Positions 39,179-51,978 of a stretch of DNA of 64,000 bases are shown piece by piece (within the stretch, counting starts at the first letter, position 1; each line of letters begins with the position of its first letter). The translations under genes and the position numbers were made by a program. Location: the NCBI GenBank assembly GCA_937776645.1, contig CALMRI010000009.1, positions 1 to 64,000 on the forward strand, in the 5' to 3' direction. The DNA comes from an uncultured Alphaproteobacteria bacterium. Lineage in GTDB: Bacteria > Pseudomonadota > Alphaproteobacteria > Thalassobaculales > Thalassobaculaceae. Below the pieces are notes generated by a model that worked only from the letters and a program-made list of their open reading frames with translations, searched no databases and was not told where the DNA came from.

Positions 39179-40207
39179 ATGCGGCGGATGACCACGACGG
39201 GGTGCCCATCAGCGATACTCGGCCCGAACAGCGACGATGACTACCTCGCTGGCCTTGGTGAACGGGTGCGGGCGGCGCGCAAGGCGTTGAAGATGTCGCG
39301 CCGAGATCTGGCGTTCGATTCGGGCGTCTCCGTGCGTTATCTGGCGCAGTTAGAGACCGGTGGCGGTAATGCCTCGGTCATGGTGCTCCGGCAAATCGCC
39401 GGGGCGAACGGTCTTAGGGTCGAGGACCTGGTCGCCGATGGTGATCCCAACGCGTTGGGGCTGATCGCCGCGATCCGTAGCAGCACGTCGGTCGAACGCA
39501 TGCAGCTGACCGATGCTCTCAACACACTGCGCGCTGCCAGTGGCGACCCGCGTGCCTTGCGGGTGGCGCTGATCGGGCTGCGCGGCGCGGGTAAAAGCAC
39601 CCTGGGGCGCGCCGTTGGCGAAAAGATGGGCGTTCCCTTCGTCGAGCTGAACCGGGAGATCGAGGCTGAAAGCGGCTTGTCGATCCCCGAGGTGTTTTCC
39701 CTCTATGGTGAGGGGGGGTATCGCCGGCTGGAGAAACGTAGCATCGAGGCGGTGATCGGCGCCCACGCTAGCGTGGTGCTGGCGGTCGGCGGAGGCATTG
39801 TCGGCGAGGCCGGGAATTATGACCTTCTGCTTGGCGGTTTCCACACCGTGTGGCTGCGCGCCAATCCCGAGGAGCACATGGCAAGGGTTCGAGCCCAGGG
39901 TGACGAGCGCCCGATGGCCGGCAACCCTCAGGCGATGGACGAATTGCGCAGAATTCTGGAGGCCCGCGACCGGCTTTACGCCCTGGCCGACGCGCAGCTC
40001 TCCACTAGCGGCAAAAGCGTGGAGGAGAGTACTGAGTCGCTGGCGCTGGTGATTGACGCGGCTGCTGGAGAAAACCCGGTTCGCCTGAGGCGTGTTTCGA
40101 AGTGGCTTGTCGTTATCGGCAGGTTCTACCCGTCCCTCAGCCGTCAACCTCGACCCGAAAATTCTCGATCACCGTGTTGGCGAGCAGCTTTTCGCACATC
40201 TCGGTGA
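39179..40207 (+). CDS. boxR: HTH-XRE plus shikimate-kinase-like regulator (BoxR/BzdR type)
   Basis: N-terminal HTH (LGERVRAARKALKMSRRDLAFDSGVSVRYLAQLETGGGNASVMVLRQIA) and C-terminal kinase-like domain (VALIGLRGAGKSTLGRAVGEKMGVPFVELNREIEAESG); linked to boxCB. Confidence 0.85.
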   Translation: MRRMTTTGCPSAILGPNSDDDYLAGLGERVRAARKALKMSRRDLAFDSGVSVRYLAQLETGGGNASVMVLRQIAGANGLRVEDLVADGDPNALGLIAAIRSSTSVERMQLTDALNTLRAASGDPRALRVALIGLRGAGKSTLGRAVGEKMGVPFVELNREIEAESGLSIPEVFSLYGEGGYRRLEKRSIEAVIGAHASVVLAVGGGIVGEAGNYDLLLGGFHTVWLRANPEEHMARVRAQGDERPMAGNPQAMDELRRILEARDRLYALADAQLSTSGKSVEESTESLALVIDAAAGENPVRLRRVSKWLVVIGRFYPSLSRQPRPENSRSPCWRAAFRTSR

Positions 40208-40379
40208 CCTGGGTCTCGGCCTTGTCGGCATTGGTTTCGGCTAAATCCAGCTCGATATATTTACCTATGCGCGCGCCCTCGATGCCGTTGAAACCGAGGG
40301 TGCCGAGGGCGTGCTCCACCGCCTTGCCTTGGGGGTCGAGAACGCCGTTCTTCAGGGTCACGTGGACTGTCGCCTTCAT
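40137..40379 (-). CDS. purS: Phosphoribosylformylglycinamidine synthase subunit PurS
   Basis: MKATVHVTLKNGVLDPQGKAVEHALGTLGFNGIEGARIGKYIELDL. Confidence 0.92.
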   Translation of the reverse strand: MKATVHVTLKNGVLDPQGKAVEHALGTLGFNGIEGARIGKYIELDLAETNADKAETQVTEMCEKLLANTVIENFRVEVDG

Positions 40380-40415
40380 CGGTCTTCCTGGGTGAGGTTA
40401 CGGGCAAAAGTTGCG

Positions 40416-41180
40416 TCACTGAATGGCCTTTGGGCCTTTCAGGTCCATCGGACCGGCCTCGGGCAGTACGCCCAAGCGTCGGGCGACTTCCTGATAGGCC
40501 TCGCGTTCGCCGCCAAGGTCGCGGCGGAACCGGTCCTTGTCGAGCTTCTCATTGGTGTGAACGTCCCAGAGCCGGCAGTTATCCGGGCTGATCTCGTCGG
40601 CCAGGACGATCTGCATCGCGTCCTCGGTATAATAGCGGCCGAACTCCAGCTTGAAGTCGACCAGCCGGAGCCCGACGCCGATCAGCAGACCGGCCAGAAA
40701 ATCGTTAACCCGCAGTGAAAGTGACATCATGTCATCCAGGTCCTGGGTGTTAGCCCAGCCAAACGCGGTGACGTGCTCCTCGGCCACCAGCGGGTCGCCA
40801 AGCTCGTCATTCTTGTAATAATACTCCACGATCGAGCGCGGCAGCGGTGTGCCTTCCTCGATGCCGAGGCGTTTGCAGATTGAGCCGGCGGCGATGTTGC
40901 GGACCACCACCTCGACCGGGATGATCTCAACTTCGCGGATCAATTGCTCGCGCATGTTGAGGCGGCGCATGAAATGCGTCGGAATGCCGATCTCGGCCAA
41001 CCGGGTCATCAGATATTCGCTGATCCGATTGTTCAGAACGCCCTTGCCGGTAATCACCCCGTGTTTTGCATTGTTGAAGGCGGTGGCGTCATCCTTGAAA
41101 TATTGGATAAGCGTTCCCGGTTCCGGGCCTTGGTACAGGACCTTGGCCTTGCCCTCGTAAAGTTTCCTGCGTCTTGCCAT
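40416..41180 (-). CDS. purC: SAICAR synthase
   Basis: [79 protein letters not shown]. Confidence 0.95.
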   Translation of the reverse strand: MARRRKLYEGKAKVLYQGPEPGTLIQYFKDDATAFNNAKHGVITGKGVLNNRISEYLMTRLAEIGIPTHFMRRLNMREQLIREVEIIPVEVVVRNIAAGSICKRLGIEEGTPLPRSIVEYYYKNDELGDPLVAEEHVTAFGWANTQDLDDMMSLSLRVNDFLAGLLIGVGLRLVDFKLEFGRYYTEDAMQIVLADEISPDNCRLWDVHTNEKLDKDRFRRDLGGEREAYQEVARRLGVLPEAGPMDLKGPKAIQ

Positions 41181-41494
41181 GAGATCTCGCACCAATGGGA
41201 CCATTCTGCCGGCGAGTAAGCCGCCATCGGCGCGCTCGCGCCGTCCCCAGCCGCCCCTGGCCAGGATTGCCTGCCGCGTATAGCAACTTGGCGCGAGTAA
41301 GACAACGATTGTCAGAGTTTGGTTCCGCCGAGCGCGGGTCATCTTTGGCAATACCTGGACAGATGCGTTACGTCCTGGTGCGGAATGTTCTTTTGCTAAA
41401 ATACTTTAAATCAGGCAGTCGAAGTTACCCTCGCCCGGCGAACAACCAAGCCTGGCTTTAGCCCAAACATTAGCCGAAATCTCTAGCCGGAAAA

Positions 41495-42262
41495 TTAACC
41501 CAGGCCGGGGACCGGCTCGAACGGCGCATCACCCGGCAGCCCCTGTGCGAACAGCCATACCGGCTTGCCGACATCCGGCGCCGGGAGCGCCATCAGGGAG
41601 CTGGAAACCGTGCCATAGCCATGGTTGGTGGCCACCGCCATGGCCCGGTTGTGCTCAAGGTCTCCGGGCTTGGAGCGTTCCGCCATCAAGGCTATCCATT
41701 CGGTCCAGTCGGCTTTATCGGGATCGGGGGCGGTGGCGGCGCTGAAGCGCGGGCCATAGGCGGCGATGCGCGGCGTGGTCGGGTCGTTCAATTCCTGGGC
41801 GGTCAACATCGACACCCCTTCGGGAATGTCGATGATCTCAACACGTCCCGGGTGGCCCGAACCCTGATGCCCGGCGTGGCGCAACCAATAGGCGTCGCGG
41901 TTGTCGGCAACGATCATGTTGAAGGGGCGGTAGCTGCTGGGGTCCAGTTCGGTCAGCGCCATCGCCGAGTCGATTGCGTCCGCATGGTCGAGGGCTTCCA
42001 GAACCAGCTCGCCCCGAGAGCGCTTGCCTGGCGCCGGGCCAAGCTGGCCGGTGCGATTGAGCATGCAGGCGACGACGCCGGAATCGTTCAGGCCCATCCA
42101 ACTGCCCCCGGCAAGTTGATCCAGTCCGGCGGTCACCTCATCGCGGTCTGGCCAATGGCGGCGCGGCGGCAACCAGGGCCGGTCATGCATCTCATCACGC
42201 AGGGCCGCTAACACGATCGGCCAATCGTGGTCGGGGCGGCGAAGAATGACATTGGTGCACAT
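41495..42262 (-). CDS. NRDE-family (TANGO2-like) protein
   Basis: MCTNVILRRPDHDWPIVLAALRDEMHDRPW; GGSWMGLNDSGVVACMLNR. Confidence 0.7.
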   Translation of the reverse strand: MCTNVILRRPDHDWPIVLAALRDEMHDRPWLPPRRHWPDRDEVTAGLDQLAGGSWMGLNDSGVVACMLNRTGQLGPAPGKRSRGELVLEALDHADAIDSAMALTELDPSSYRPFNMIVADNRDAYWLRHAGHQGSGHPGRVEIIDIPEGVSMLTAQELNDPTTPRIAAYGPRFSAATAPDPDKADWTEWIALMAERSKPGDLEHNRAMAVATNHGYGTVSSSLMALPAPDVGKPVWLFAQGLPGDAPFEPVPGLG

Positions 42263-42844
42263 CGGCTTACCCGCGTTGATCCGGCAGCTCGATAGCATGG
42301 CCCCGGTAAGCTGGCAAAGGTGATCCGGTGAAGGGGACTTAAAATTTGTGATTGCTTCGATTCCGATCAACGACCACTCAGGCCATTAAAAGATAACTTG
42401 GCAATCTTTAGGTGCTGGACCATGCTCCGTGATGGTTGCGCCAGTGCCGTATTATTTGAACTACTCGGGAGATTGCCGTTATGAGTGGATGCGAGGATCG
42501 CCAGAACGGCCCTGAAGAAAAGTTCGCGAATGACGCTAAAAGGCGTTTCTTAGCCTGTAGCGTGGCATCATAAGCTGCATGGCTTTTGAGTTTCCAAGGT
42601 TTTTCGTGGAGTGTTCGGTGAAGAGGCAGAAAGTCACGGCAAGAAAGTGCTGATGGGCAATCTGGATGAGCCGGGTGATAACGATGTCGTGCTTTCGTCC
42701 TGAAGAGTGTCGCTGGCACCGATGCGGATCTTTCCGAGCACCGGCTGCATCATAAGATTGGGGAATTGAAGAGCGAGGCCGAGCGTCAGCTTGCTAAATA
42801 AAACATGGCCGAATAAAAGGCCGGCCGTATGAACGTGAGGGTGA

Positions 42845-43741
42845 ATGTCAGAGGCAAGACTAGTCAACCTTGAAGACCGTGGCGTGCTCGCCGTTTCTGG
42901 CGAGGATAGGGTCGCCTTCCTGCAAGGCCTGGTTTCCAACGATGTGGAGCGGGTGACACCGGACCAGGCGGTCTATGCCGCCTTCCTGACGCCCCAGGGT
43001 AAGTTCCTGTTCGATTTCATCGTTGTTGATGATGGTGAGCGGCTGCTGCTGGATTGCGAGGCTGCGCGGCTGGCTGATTTCGCCAAGCGCCTGCGGATCT
43101 ACAAGCTGCGCTCCAAGGTCGAGCTAACCGATGTCAGCGAGAGCTTTCAGGTTTTTGCGGTACATGGCGACGGCGCTCTGGCGGCGCTTGGCTGGGCTAG
43201 CGGGGCGGCGGCGGGCGCCAGCGTGCCCTGCCTCGGCGGCCTGGCGATCGCCGATCCGCGACTGGCGGCCCTGGGCGCTCGGCTGATCCTGCCGGTCAAC
43301 GCCAATCTCTCCTCTCTTAGTCTGGCGCTGGGGACGCTCGACGATTATGACCGTCGCCGCATCCAGCTCGGTATCCCCGACGGCAGCCGCGACATGGAAG
43401 TCGACAAGACGGTGCTGTTGGAGGCCGGGTTTGACGAACTGAACGGCGTGGATTGGAAAAAAGGCTGCTATATGGGGCAGGAGTTGACCGCGCGGACCAA
43501 ATATCGCGGTCTGGTCAAGCGCCGGCTGATGCCGATCACCACCGACGGTCCATTGCCGCCCCCGGGCACCCGGATCACTCTGGATGGCCGCGATGCTGGC
43601 GAAATCCGCTCCACCCAAGGCGATATGGCCATGGCGATGGTCCGGCTGAACATGCTCGAGCAAACCGCCGGGGGCGCTGCCGTGTTGACGGCGGGTGAGA
43701 TGACGGTGACGCCGAAAAAGCCGGATTGGGCGACGTTTTGA
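42845..43741 (+). CDS. ygfZ: Folate-binding YgfZ/GcvT-like protein
   Basis: AFLQGLVSNDVERVTPDQAVYAAFLTPQGKFLFDF; KGCYMGQELTARTKYRGLVKRRL (KGCYxGQE motif). Confidence 0.9.
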   Translation: MSEARLVNLEDRGVLAVSGEDRVAFLQGLVSNDVERVTPDQAVYAAFLTPQGKFLFDFIVVDDGERLLLDCEAARLADFAKRLRIYKLRSKVELTDVSESFQVFAVHGDGALAALGWASGAAAGASVPCLGGLAIADPRLAALGARLILPVNANLSSLSLALGTLDDYDRRRIQLGIPDGSRDMEVDKTVLLEAGFDELNGVDWKKGCYMGQELTARTKYRGLVKRRLMPITTDGPLPPPGTRITLDGRDAGEIRSTQGDMAMAMVRLNMLEQTAGGAAVLTAGEMTVTPKKPDWATF

Positions 43742-44464
43742 GGCCGATGCCGGTTCATCTTATTTTGAATGACCATAGACTAAGGATAAGACGGTGCCAC
43801 GCCGGCGAGTTGGGTGATTCCGTTTACGCCTATGAAATTGGTGAATTTCGCCAGCTAATGCTTACTGAGGGATGAGAAAAAATAGATTTTACCTACGCGT
43901 GCCACGAATTTCGATCCAGCCTGGGAGAATACCCAACCGAAACGAATGATGCGCGCGTTATTTTAGAAGTCTCGAGAGCATATGGCTAAAACCAGACCGG
44001 TTACGCACTGGTCAAGGACACGGGGGTCAATATCGATGCGCTGGCTATCTTGGCGCAAGTTTAGCCCAATATGCCAACACCACGTGCGGCACCCCAAATC
44101 TCGCTCCCAAAAGCGTTGTGCTATCTATGCGGCAACCGACCAGGGTGTCTTTTAGGTCGCGGCAGCGGTTCTAACGCCCTACACCGACCCTAACTTGTCC
44201 GGACGGGAATGCTCCGTTCCGTGTTGATTTCTGCGGGATTCATCACAAAGGACAGTTTGGTGATGGTATCCTAGGATTAATTGATTCCGAACCTGCAGCT
44301 GTTGGAAACGCCGGCAAAAGAAAATTAACCAATCATCGTCGCCAATTTGAAAAATGATGGCCGCTATCATCACCAGACAAATCGGGCGACGTCGCTACTT
44401 GGCAATCCAAACGTTAAACGGACAGGCGCAATGGGGAGCGTGCCCATAGATGTCAATGCCGTCT

Positions 44465-44755
44465 TTATTTATGCCTCATTGTTAAAGGAGTGCCGAGGGC
44501 GAGCGCGCTCTGAACGTCGTTCGCGAACGCCATCATATCCGCGGGCGGTGTGGTCTTGTGTGGAGCATAGATGTAGATCTCGAGTTTAGTTAACCCCCGC
44601 CGGGAACGCATCAGCTCTATAATGGAGGGGTCTGTGAAACCTGCCTCTTCGATGGAGTTAATCAATTGCCTTGCATCGTCGACGCGATATCGCCACATTT
44701 TTTTGTAGCGATCAAATGCGGTTTGGCATTCTTTTATGACGCGCGATGATGTCAA
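44465..44755 (-). CDS. Hypothetical protein
   Basis: 96-aa ORF, MTSSRVIKECQTAFDRYKKMWRYRVDDARQLINSIEEAGFTD; no recognisable family. Confidence 0.3.
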   Translation of the reverse strand: MTSSRVIKECQTAFDRYKKMWRYRVDDARQLINSIEEAGFTDPSIIELMRSRRGLTKLEIYIYAPHKTTPPADMMAFANDVQSALALGTPLTMRHK

Positions 44756-44904
44756 ACTCTTAACGTTGAATATGGGTGGTGTGGTGTCCCCGGATCATCT
44801 TGAACTGGCGTGCGCGCAAAGCGACCTCACTGAGCCCTGGGTCTGCCAATAAGCAGCCCATCTGGCCCTTGTGACCCCGCCAGCATCGGTCTATTAACTG
44901 CCGC

Positions 44905-45906
44905 GTGATCAGCCCCCTGAGTGTTTCCACCACGCTTTCGAGCATTCCGACCCCGGCTCGGGCGATTGCCTATATGGCGATCGCGGCGGTGCTGTTCGTC
45001 TCTATGCACACCATCGTCCGGGGCATGTCCGGCGAGTTGCACCCGTTCGAGATCGCGTTCTTCCGCGCCTTCCTGGGAATTTTCGTGCTGGCGCCGTTGG
45101 TGCTACGTGACCGGGGCGCCAGTTTTCGGACCAAGAATATCAAGCTGCATGCGCTGCGCGGGGTTCTCAATGCCGGTGCGATGTTAAGTTTTTTCTATGG
45201 GCTCAGCATCACGCCGCTGGCTCAGGTGACGGCGCTTGGGTTCAGCGCGCCGCTGTTCGCGACGGTGTTGGCGGTGTTCGTGCTGGGCGAGGTGGTGCGG
45301 GCCCGGCGCTGGACCGCCATTGCGATCGGCTTCATCGGCACGCTGATCATCCTGCGCCCCGGCGTCATCGAGGTCGGTATCGGGCCGATCCTGATTGTCG
45401 CCTCGGCGGCGATTTGGTCGGTGGCGTTGATGGTGATCAAGGTAATGACCCGAACCGATTCCAGCGTCACCATCTCGCTTTATGCTTCGATCTTTCTATC
45501 GCCGATCGTTCTTTCGGCGGCGTTGCCGTTTTGGGATTGGCCGAGCGGGGAGCAGCTTGCTCGGATGTTCGTCCTGGCGACCTTCGGGACCGTCGCCCAG
45601 ACCCTGATGAACCAGTCACTGAAGCTCGCCGATACCTCGGTCGTGCTGCCGGTCGATTTCACCAAGTTGATCTGGGCCGCCTTGTTGGGCTTTTTGGTGT
45701 TTGGCGAGGTTCCGGATATCTATACCTGGACCGGCGGTCTGCTGATCTTCGCCAGCACCACTTATATCGCGATCCGCGAGTCGCGGTTGAAGCGGGAGCG
45801 CAAACCAGCGCCCGGACTTGAGCCGGAGGGGAAACCCGACCCTCTGGTTGACGATGGCCTCGCAGTTGACGATAGCCCAGCGGCAGGCGATAAGCCGAGG
45901 CCTTGA
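44905..45906 (+). CDS. EamA/DMT-family transporter
   Basis: Ten hydrophobic segments; two repeats with VTALGFSAPLFATVLAVFVLGEVVRARRW and PVDFTKLIWAALLGFLVFGEVPD. Confidence 0.88.
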   Translation: MISPLSVSTTLSSIPTPARAIAYMAIAAVLFVSMHTIVRGMSGELHPFEIAFFRAFLGIFVLAPLVLRDRGASFRTKNIKLHALRGVLNAGAMLSFFYGLSITPLAQVTALGFSAPLFATVLAVFVLGEVVRARRWTAIAIGFIGTLIILRPGVIEVGIGPILIVASAAIWSVALMVIKVMTRTDSSVTISLYASIFLSPIVLSAALPFWDWPSGEQLARMFVLATFGTVAQTLMNQSLKLADTSVVLPVDFTKLIWAALLGFLVFGEVPDIYTWTGGLLIFASTTYIAIRESRLKRERKPAPGLEPEGKPDPLVDDGLAVDDSPAAGDKPRP

Positions 45907-45930
45907 TCTCGACTGTTCCGGACCGCCGCC

Positions 45931-47512
45931 ATGACCGACCTCGTGCCCGTTACCCGCGCCCTGATTTCCGTTTCCGACAAGACCGGGTTGATCGAGCTTG
46001 GCCAGAGCTCTGGCGGCCCGGGGAATTGAAATTCTGTCGACCGGCGGCACCGCCAAGGCGCTGCGCGCCGCTGGCGTCGCGGTGATTGAGGTGGCCGATC
46101 ACACCGGTTTTCCCGAGATGATGGACGGCCGGGTGAAAACCCTGCATCCAAAAATCCATGGCGGCTTGCTGGCGCTGCGCGACGATGCTGGGCATGTCGC
46201 CTCGATGCGGGATCATGATATCCCGCCGATCGATCTGTTGATCTCCAGCCTGTATCCGTTTGAGCAGACCGTGGCCTCCGGCGCCGGTTATGCCGATTGC
46301 GTCGAGAATATCGACATCGGGGGGCCGGCGATGATCCGGGCGGCGGCGAAGAACCATGCTTCGGTGACCGTGGTGGTCGATGCCGAGGATTATCAGGCGG
46401 TGCTGGACGCGTTGGCCGCCAATGACGGGGCCACGCCGCTGGCGCTGCGCCGGCACCTGGCCGCCACTGCCTATGCGCGGACCGCCGCTTATGATTCGGA
46501 GATCTCGACCTGGCTGGCGGCCGAGGTCGGCGATATCGCGCCGCGCCGGGTGAGCTTTGCCGGCGCCAACCCACAGATCATGCGCTATGGCGAGAACCCG
46601 CATCAATCCGCTGCGTTCTACCAGACCTCCAGCACCCGCGCGGGGGTCGGCACCGCAACCCAACTGCAGGGCAAGGCGCTGAGCTACAACAACCTCAACG
46701 ACACCGACGCCGCCATCGAATTGGTGGCCGAATTCGACGGCCCGGCGGTGGCGATCATCAAGCATGCCAATCCCTGCGGGGTGGCCGAAGCCGGCTCGGT
46801 GTTGGAGGCCTATCAACGGGCCTTTGATTGCGACCGGGTCAGCGCCTTTGGCGGCATCATCGCGGTGAACCGGCCGCTCGACGGGGCGACGGCGGCCGAA
46901 ATCATCAAGATCCTGACCGAGGTGGTGGTGGCGCCCTCGGTCGACGCCGATGCCCGGGCGATCCTGGCGACCAAGAAGAACATCCGTGTGCTGGAGACCG
47001 GCGGCATGCCGGATCCGGCCGCCCGGGGCCGCCTGGTCAAGCCGGTGGCCGGCGGGTTGCTGGTTCAGGACCGCGATTTCGGCCGGATCACCGAGGCCGA
47101 GCTGACAGTGGCGAGCAAGCGGGCGCCGAGCCAGGCCGAGCTGCGTGACCTGCTGCTGGCCTTCCGGATCGCCAAGCACGTGAAATCCAACGCCATCGTC
47201 TATGTCAAGGACGGCGCCAGCGTCGGCATTGGCGCCGGCCAGATGAGCCGGGTCGATTCCGCGCGCATCGCCGCCCACAAGGCCCGCGACGCCGCTGAGG
47301 CGATGGGCCTGGAGCAGCCGTTGACCATCGGCTCGGCAGTGGCCTCGGACGCGTTCTTCCCGTTTGCCGACGGATTGCTGACGGCCATCGAGGCTGGCGC
47401 GCGCTCGGTGATCCAGCCCGGCGGCTCGCTGCGTGACCCCGAGGTGATTGCCGCCGCCGACGCCAATGACGTGGCGATGGTGCTGACCGGGATGCGCCAT
47501 TTCCGACATTGA
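45931..47512 (+). CDS. purH: Bifunctional AICAR transformylase/IMP cyclohydrolase, with one +1 frame change
   Basis: [80 protein letters not shown]; frame change at 45998-46001. Confidence 0.93.
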
Positions 47513-47672
47513 TTCTTCGACGGCAGAATTCTTAGGCGCTGGCGCAACGCCCATCGTCGGTCGAGCCGGTTGATGCCAACGCGGAATATCAGTCATCTCC
47601 TAATTCGACCTTGGCAGCGCGCCGCTTGATCCGTATTTATGCCCTGGCGTACCTCACCTCTGAGACTATTAG

Positions 47673-49028
<1,356 letters not shown>

Positions 49029-49089
49029 GCTGCCGGCTCGCGGGGAGCCGGATACTGTTTGGTTTCGGAGACTAATTGGTTTATGTCGC

Positions 49090-49336
49090 CGGAATTCCGC
49101 CTTGGCATGATAGATCTCGCACGGACGATTGAGCGCGTCGGCGACGACGGAATGCAGCCGGCCCTCGATATTGTCCTGCCGATAATCGGGAGACTTGTGC
49201 TGGCGGGGGGAGATCGGGACCACGTCGATGTATGGCAGACAAAACTTTGTGGGAAGTCTGGGCAATCCGCCATGTGATACAAGATTTCAGTCGTGGTGGG
49301 GTGATCGGCAAGCAGAGTGGTTTTCATGATCGTCAT
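49090..49336 (-). pseudogene. usg: Usg-like small protein remnant
   Basis: Two frames: TTTEILYHMADCPDFPQSFV then YIDVVPISPRQHKSPDYRQDNIEGRLHSVVADALNRPCEIYHAKAEFRRH, resembling Usg proteins. Confidence 0.55.
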
Positions 49337-49588
49337 GATGGTGCTCTTTCAAGTCCAGATCAGACACGAGCGGTTGTCCCATGTGAAAATCTTGCGGGAG
49401 AGGAATTTTTTTATTAAAAATTTATAATAATTGCAACGAATTAGAAGGAATTTTTGGGGAATTTCGCCAAAGCGCTGGCTGATCAAGATGCATCCTCGGA
49501 ATGATTTGAAAGGGATGGCAGCCGACGAAAGACCGAAGGATCCGGAAGGTGGCGCGGGTCGCCGGTCGGCTCTATTTACCCCAGTCCC

Positions 49589-49617
49589 TTGACTCTGTGT
49601 GGCGGAGTCACTACATC
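49589..49617 (+). promoter_or_regulatory. Sigma70-like promoter of groESL
   Basis: TTGACT (49589-49594), 17-bp spacer, TACATC (49612-49617), directly upstream of the CIRCE element. Confidence 0.6.
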
Positions 49618-49618
49618 G

Positions 49619-49645
49619 CTGGCACTCGTTAAGGGAGAGTGCTAA
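49619..49645. promoter_or_regulatory. CIRCE element (HrcA operator)
   Basis: CTGGCACTC-GTTAAGGGA-GAGTGCTAA versus consensus TTAGCACTC-N9-GAGTGCTAA: right arm perfect, left arm 7/9, spacer exactly 9. Confidence 0.92.
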
Positions 49646-49718
49646 CAGCTGCTGCGCGCACTCGATACCCCAACGATCAACGCTGCGCTTTTGGCGCAAG
49701 ATTTACTGGAGGAATGGC

Positions 49719-50034
49719 ATGGGTTTCAGGCCTTTGCACGATAGAGTGCTAGTTCGTCGCTTGGATGGTGAAGAGAAGACCGCCGGCGGCATCATCATCC
49801 CCGACACCGCCAAGGAAAAGCCGATGGAAGGTGAAGTCATCTCCATCGGACCCGGTGGCCGTGACGACAATGGCAAAATCACGCCGCTGGATGTCAAGGC
49901 TCGGCGACATGGTGTTGTTCGGCAAGTGGTCCGGCACCGAGGTGAAGATCGATGGCGACGAGCTCCTGATCATGAAGGAGTCCGACATCATGGGCGTCAT
50001 CGAGGTCACCAAGTCGAAAAAGAAGGCTGCCTGA
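49719..50034 (+). CDS. groES: Co-chaperonin GroES, with one +1 frame change
   Basis: [104 protein letters not shown]; frame change at 49899-49902. Confidence 0.93.
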
Positions 50035-50049
50035 GCTGCGGCTCGGTAG

Positions 50050-51708
<1,659 letters not shown>

Positions 51709-51739
51709 GCCACCGACCAATATCCGAAGACCATTACGG

Positions 51740-51777
51740 CACCCCCCGAAGTGAAAATTTTGGGGGGTGTTTTTTTT
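51740..51777 (+). terminator. Rho-independent terminator of groESL
   Basis: CACCCCCC (51740-51747) / GGGGGGTG (51762-51769) stem followed by a T8 tract. Confidence 0.9.
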
Positions 51778-51978
51778 AGCTCTGGTGTGATCGTTGACAT
51801 TCCCCGGACCAGACACGGGTCGGCTTGCGGGCGGTGCTGCCTTTCGCCACGTTCATCGCCGATCGGTTGCTCAGCCTACCGCTTAGCCTTGCCTATCCTC
51901 AGGACGGTTGATCCGCTTGACGGCGCTAGCAATCGGCAGATTCTTGATCTAGTAGACAATTATTCACCAAGAAGACTT

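Noticed and set aside
45950-47596. 548-aa minus-strand ORF opposite purH
   Set aside because: Longer than the sense ORF, but purH is unmistakable; the antisense frame is open because of GC-rich codon bias.
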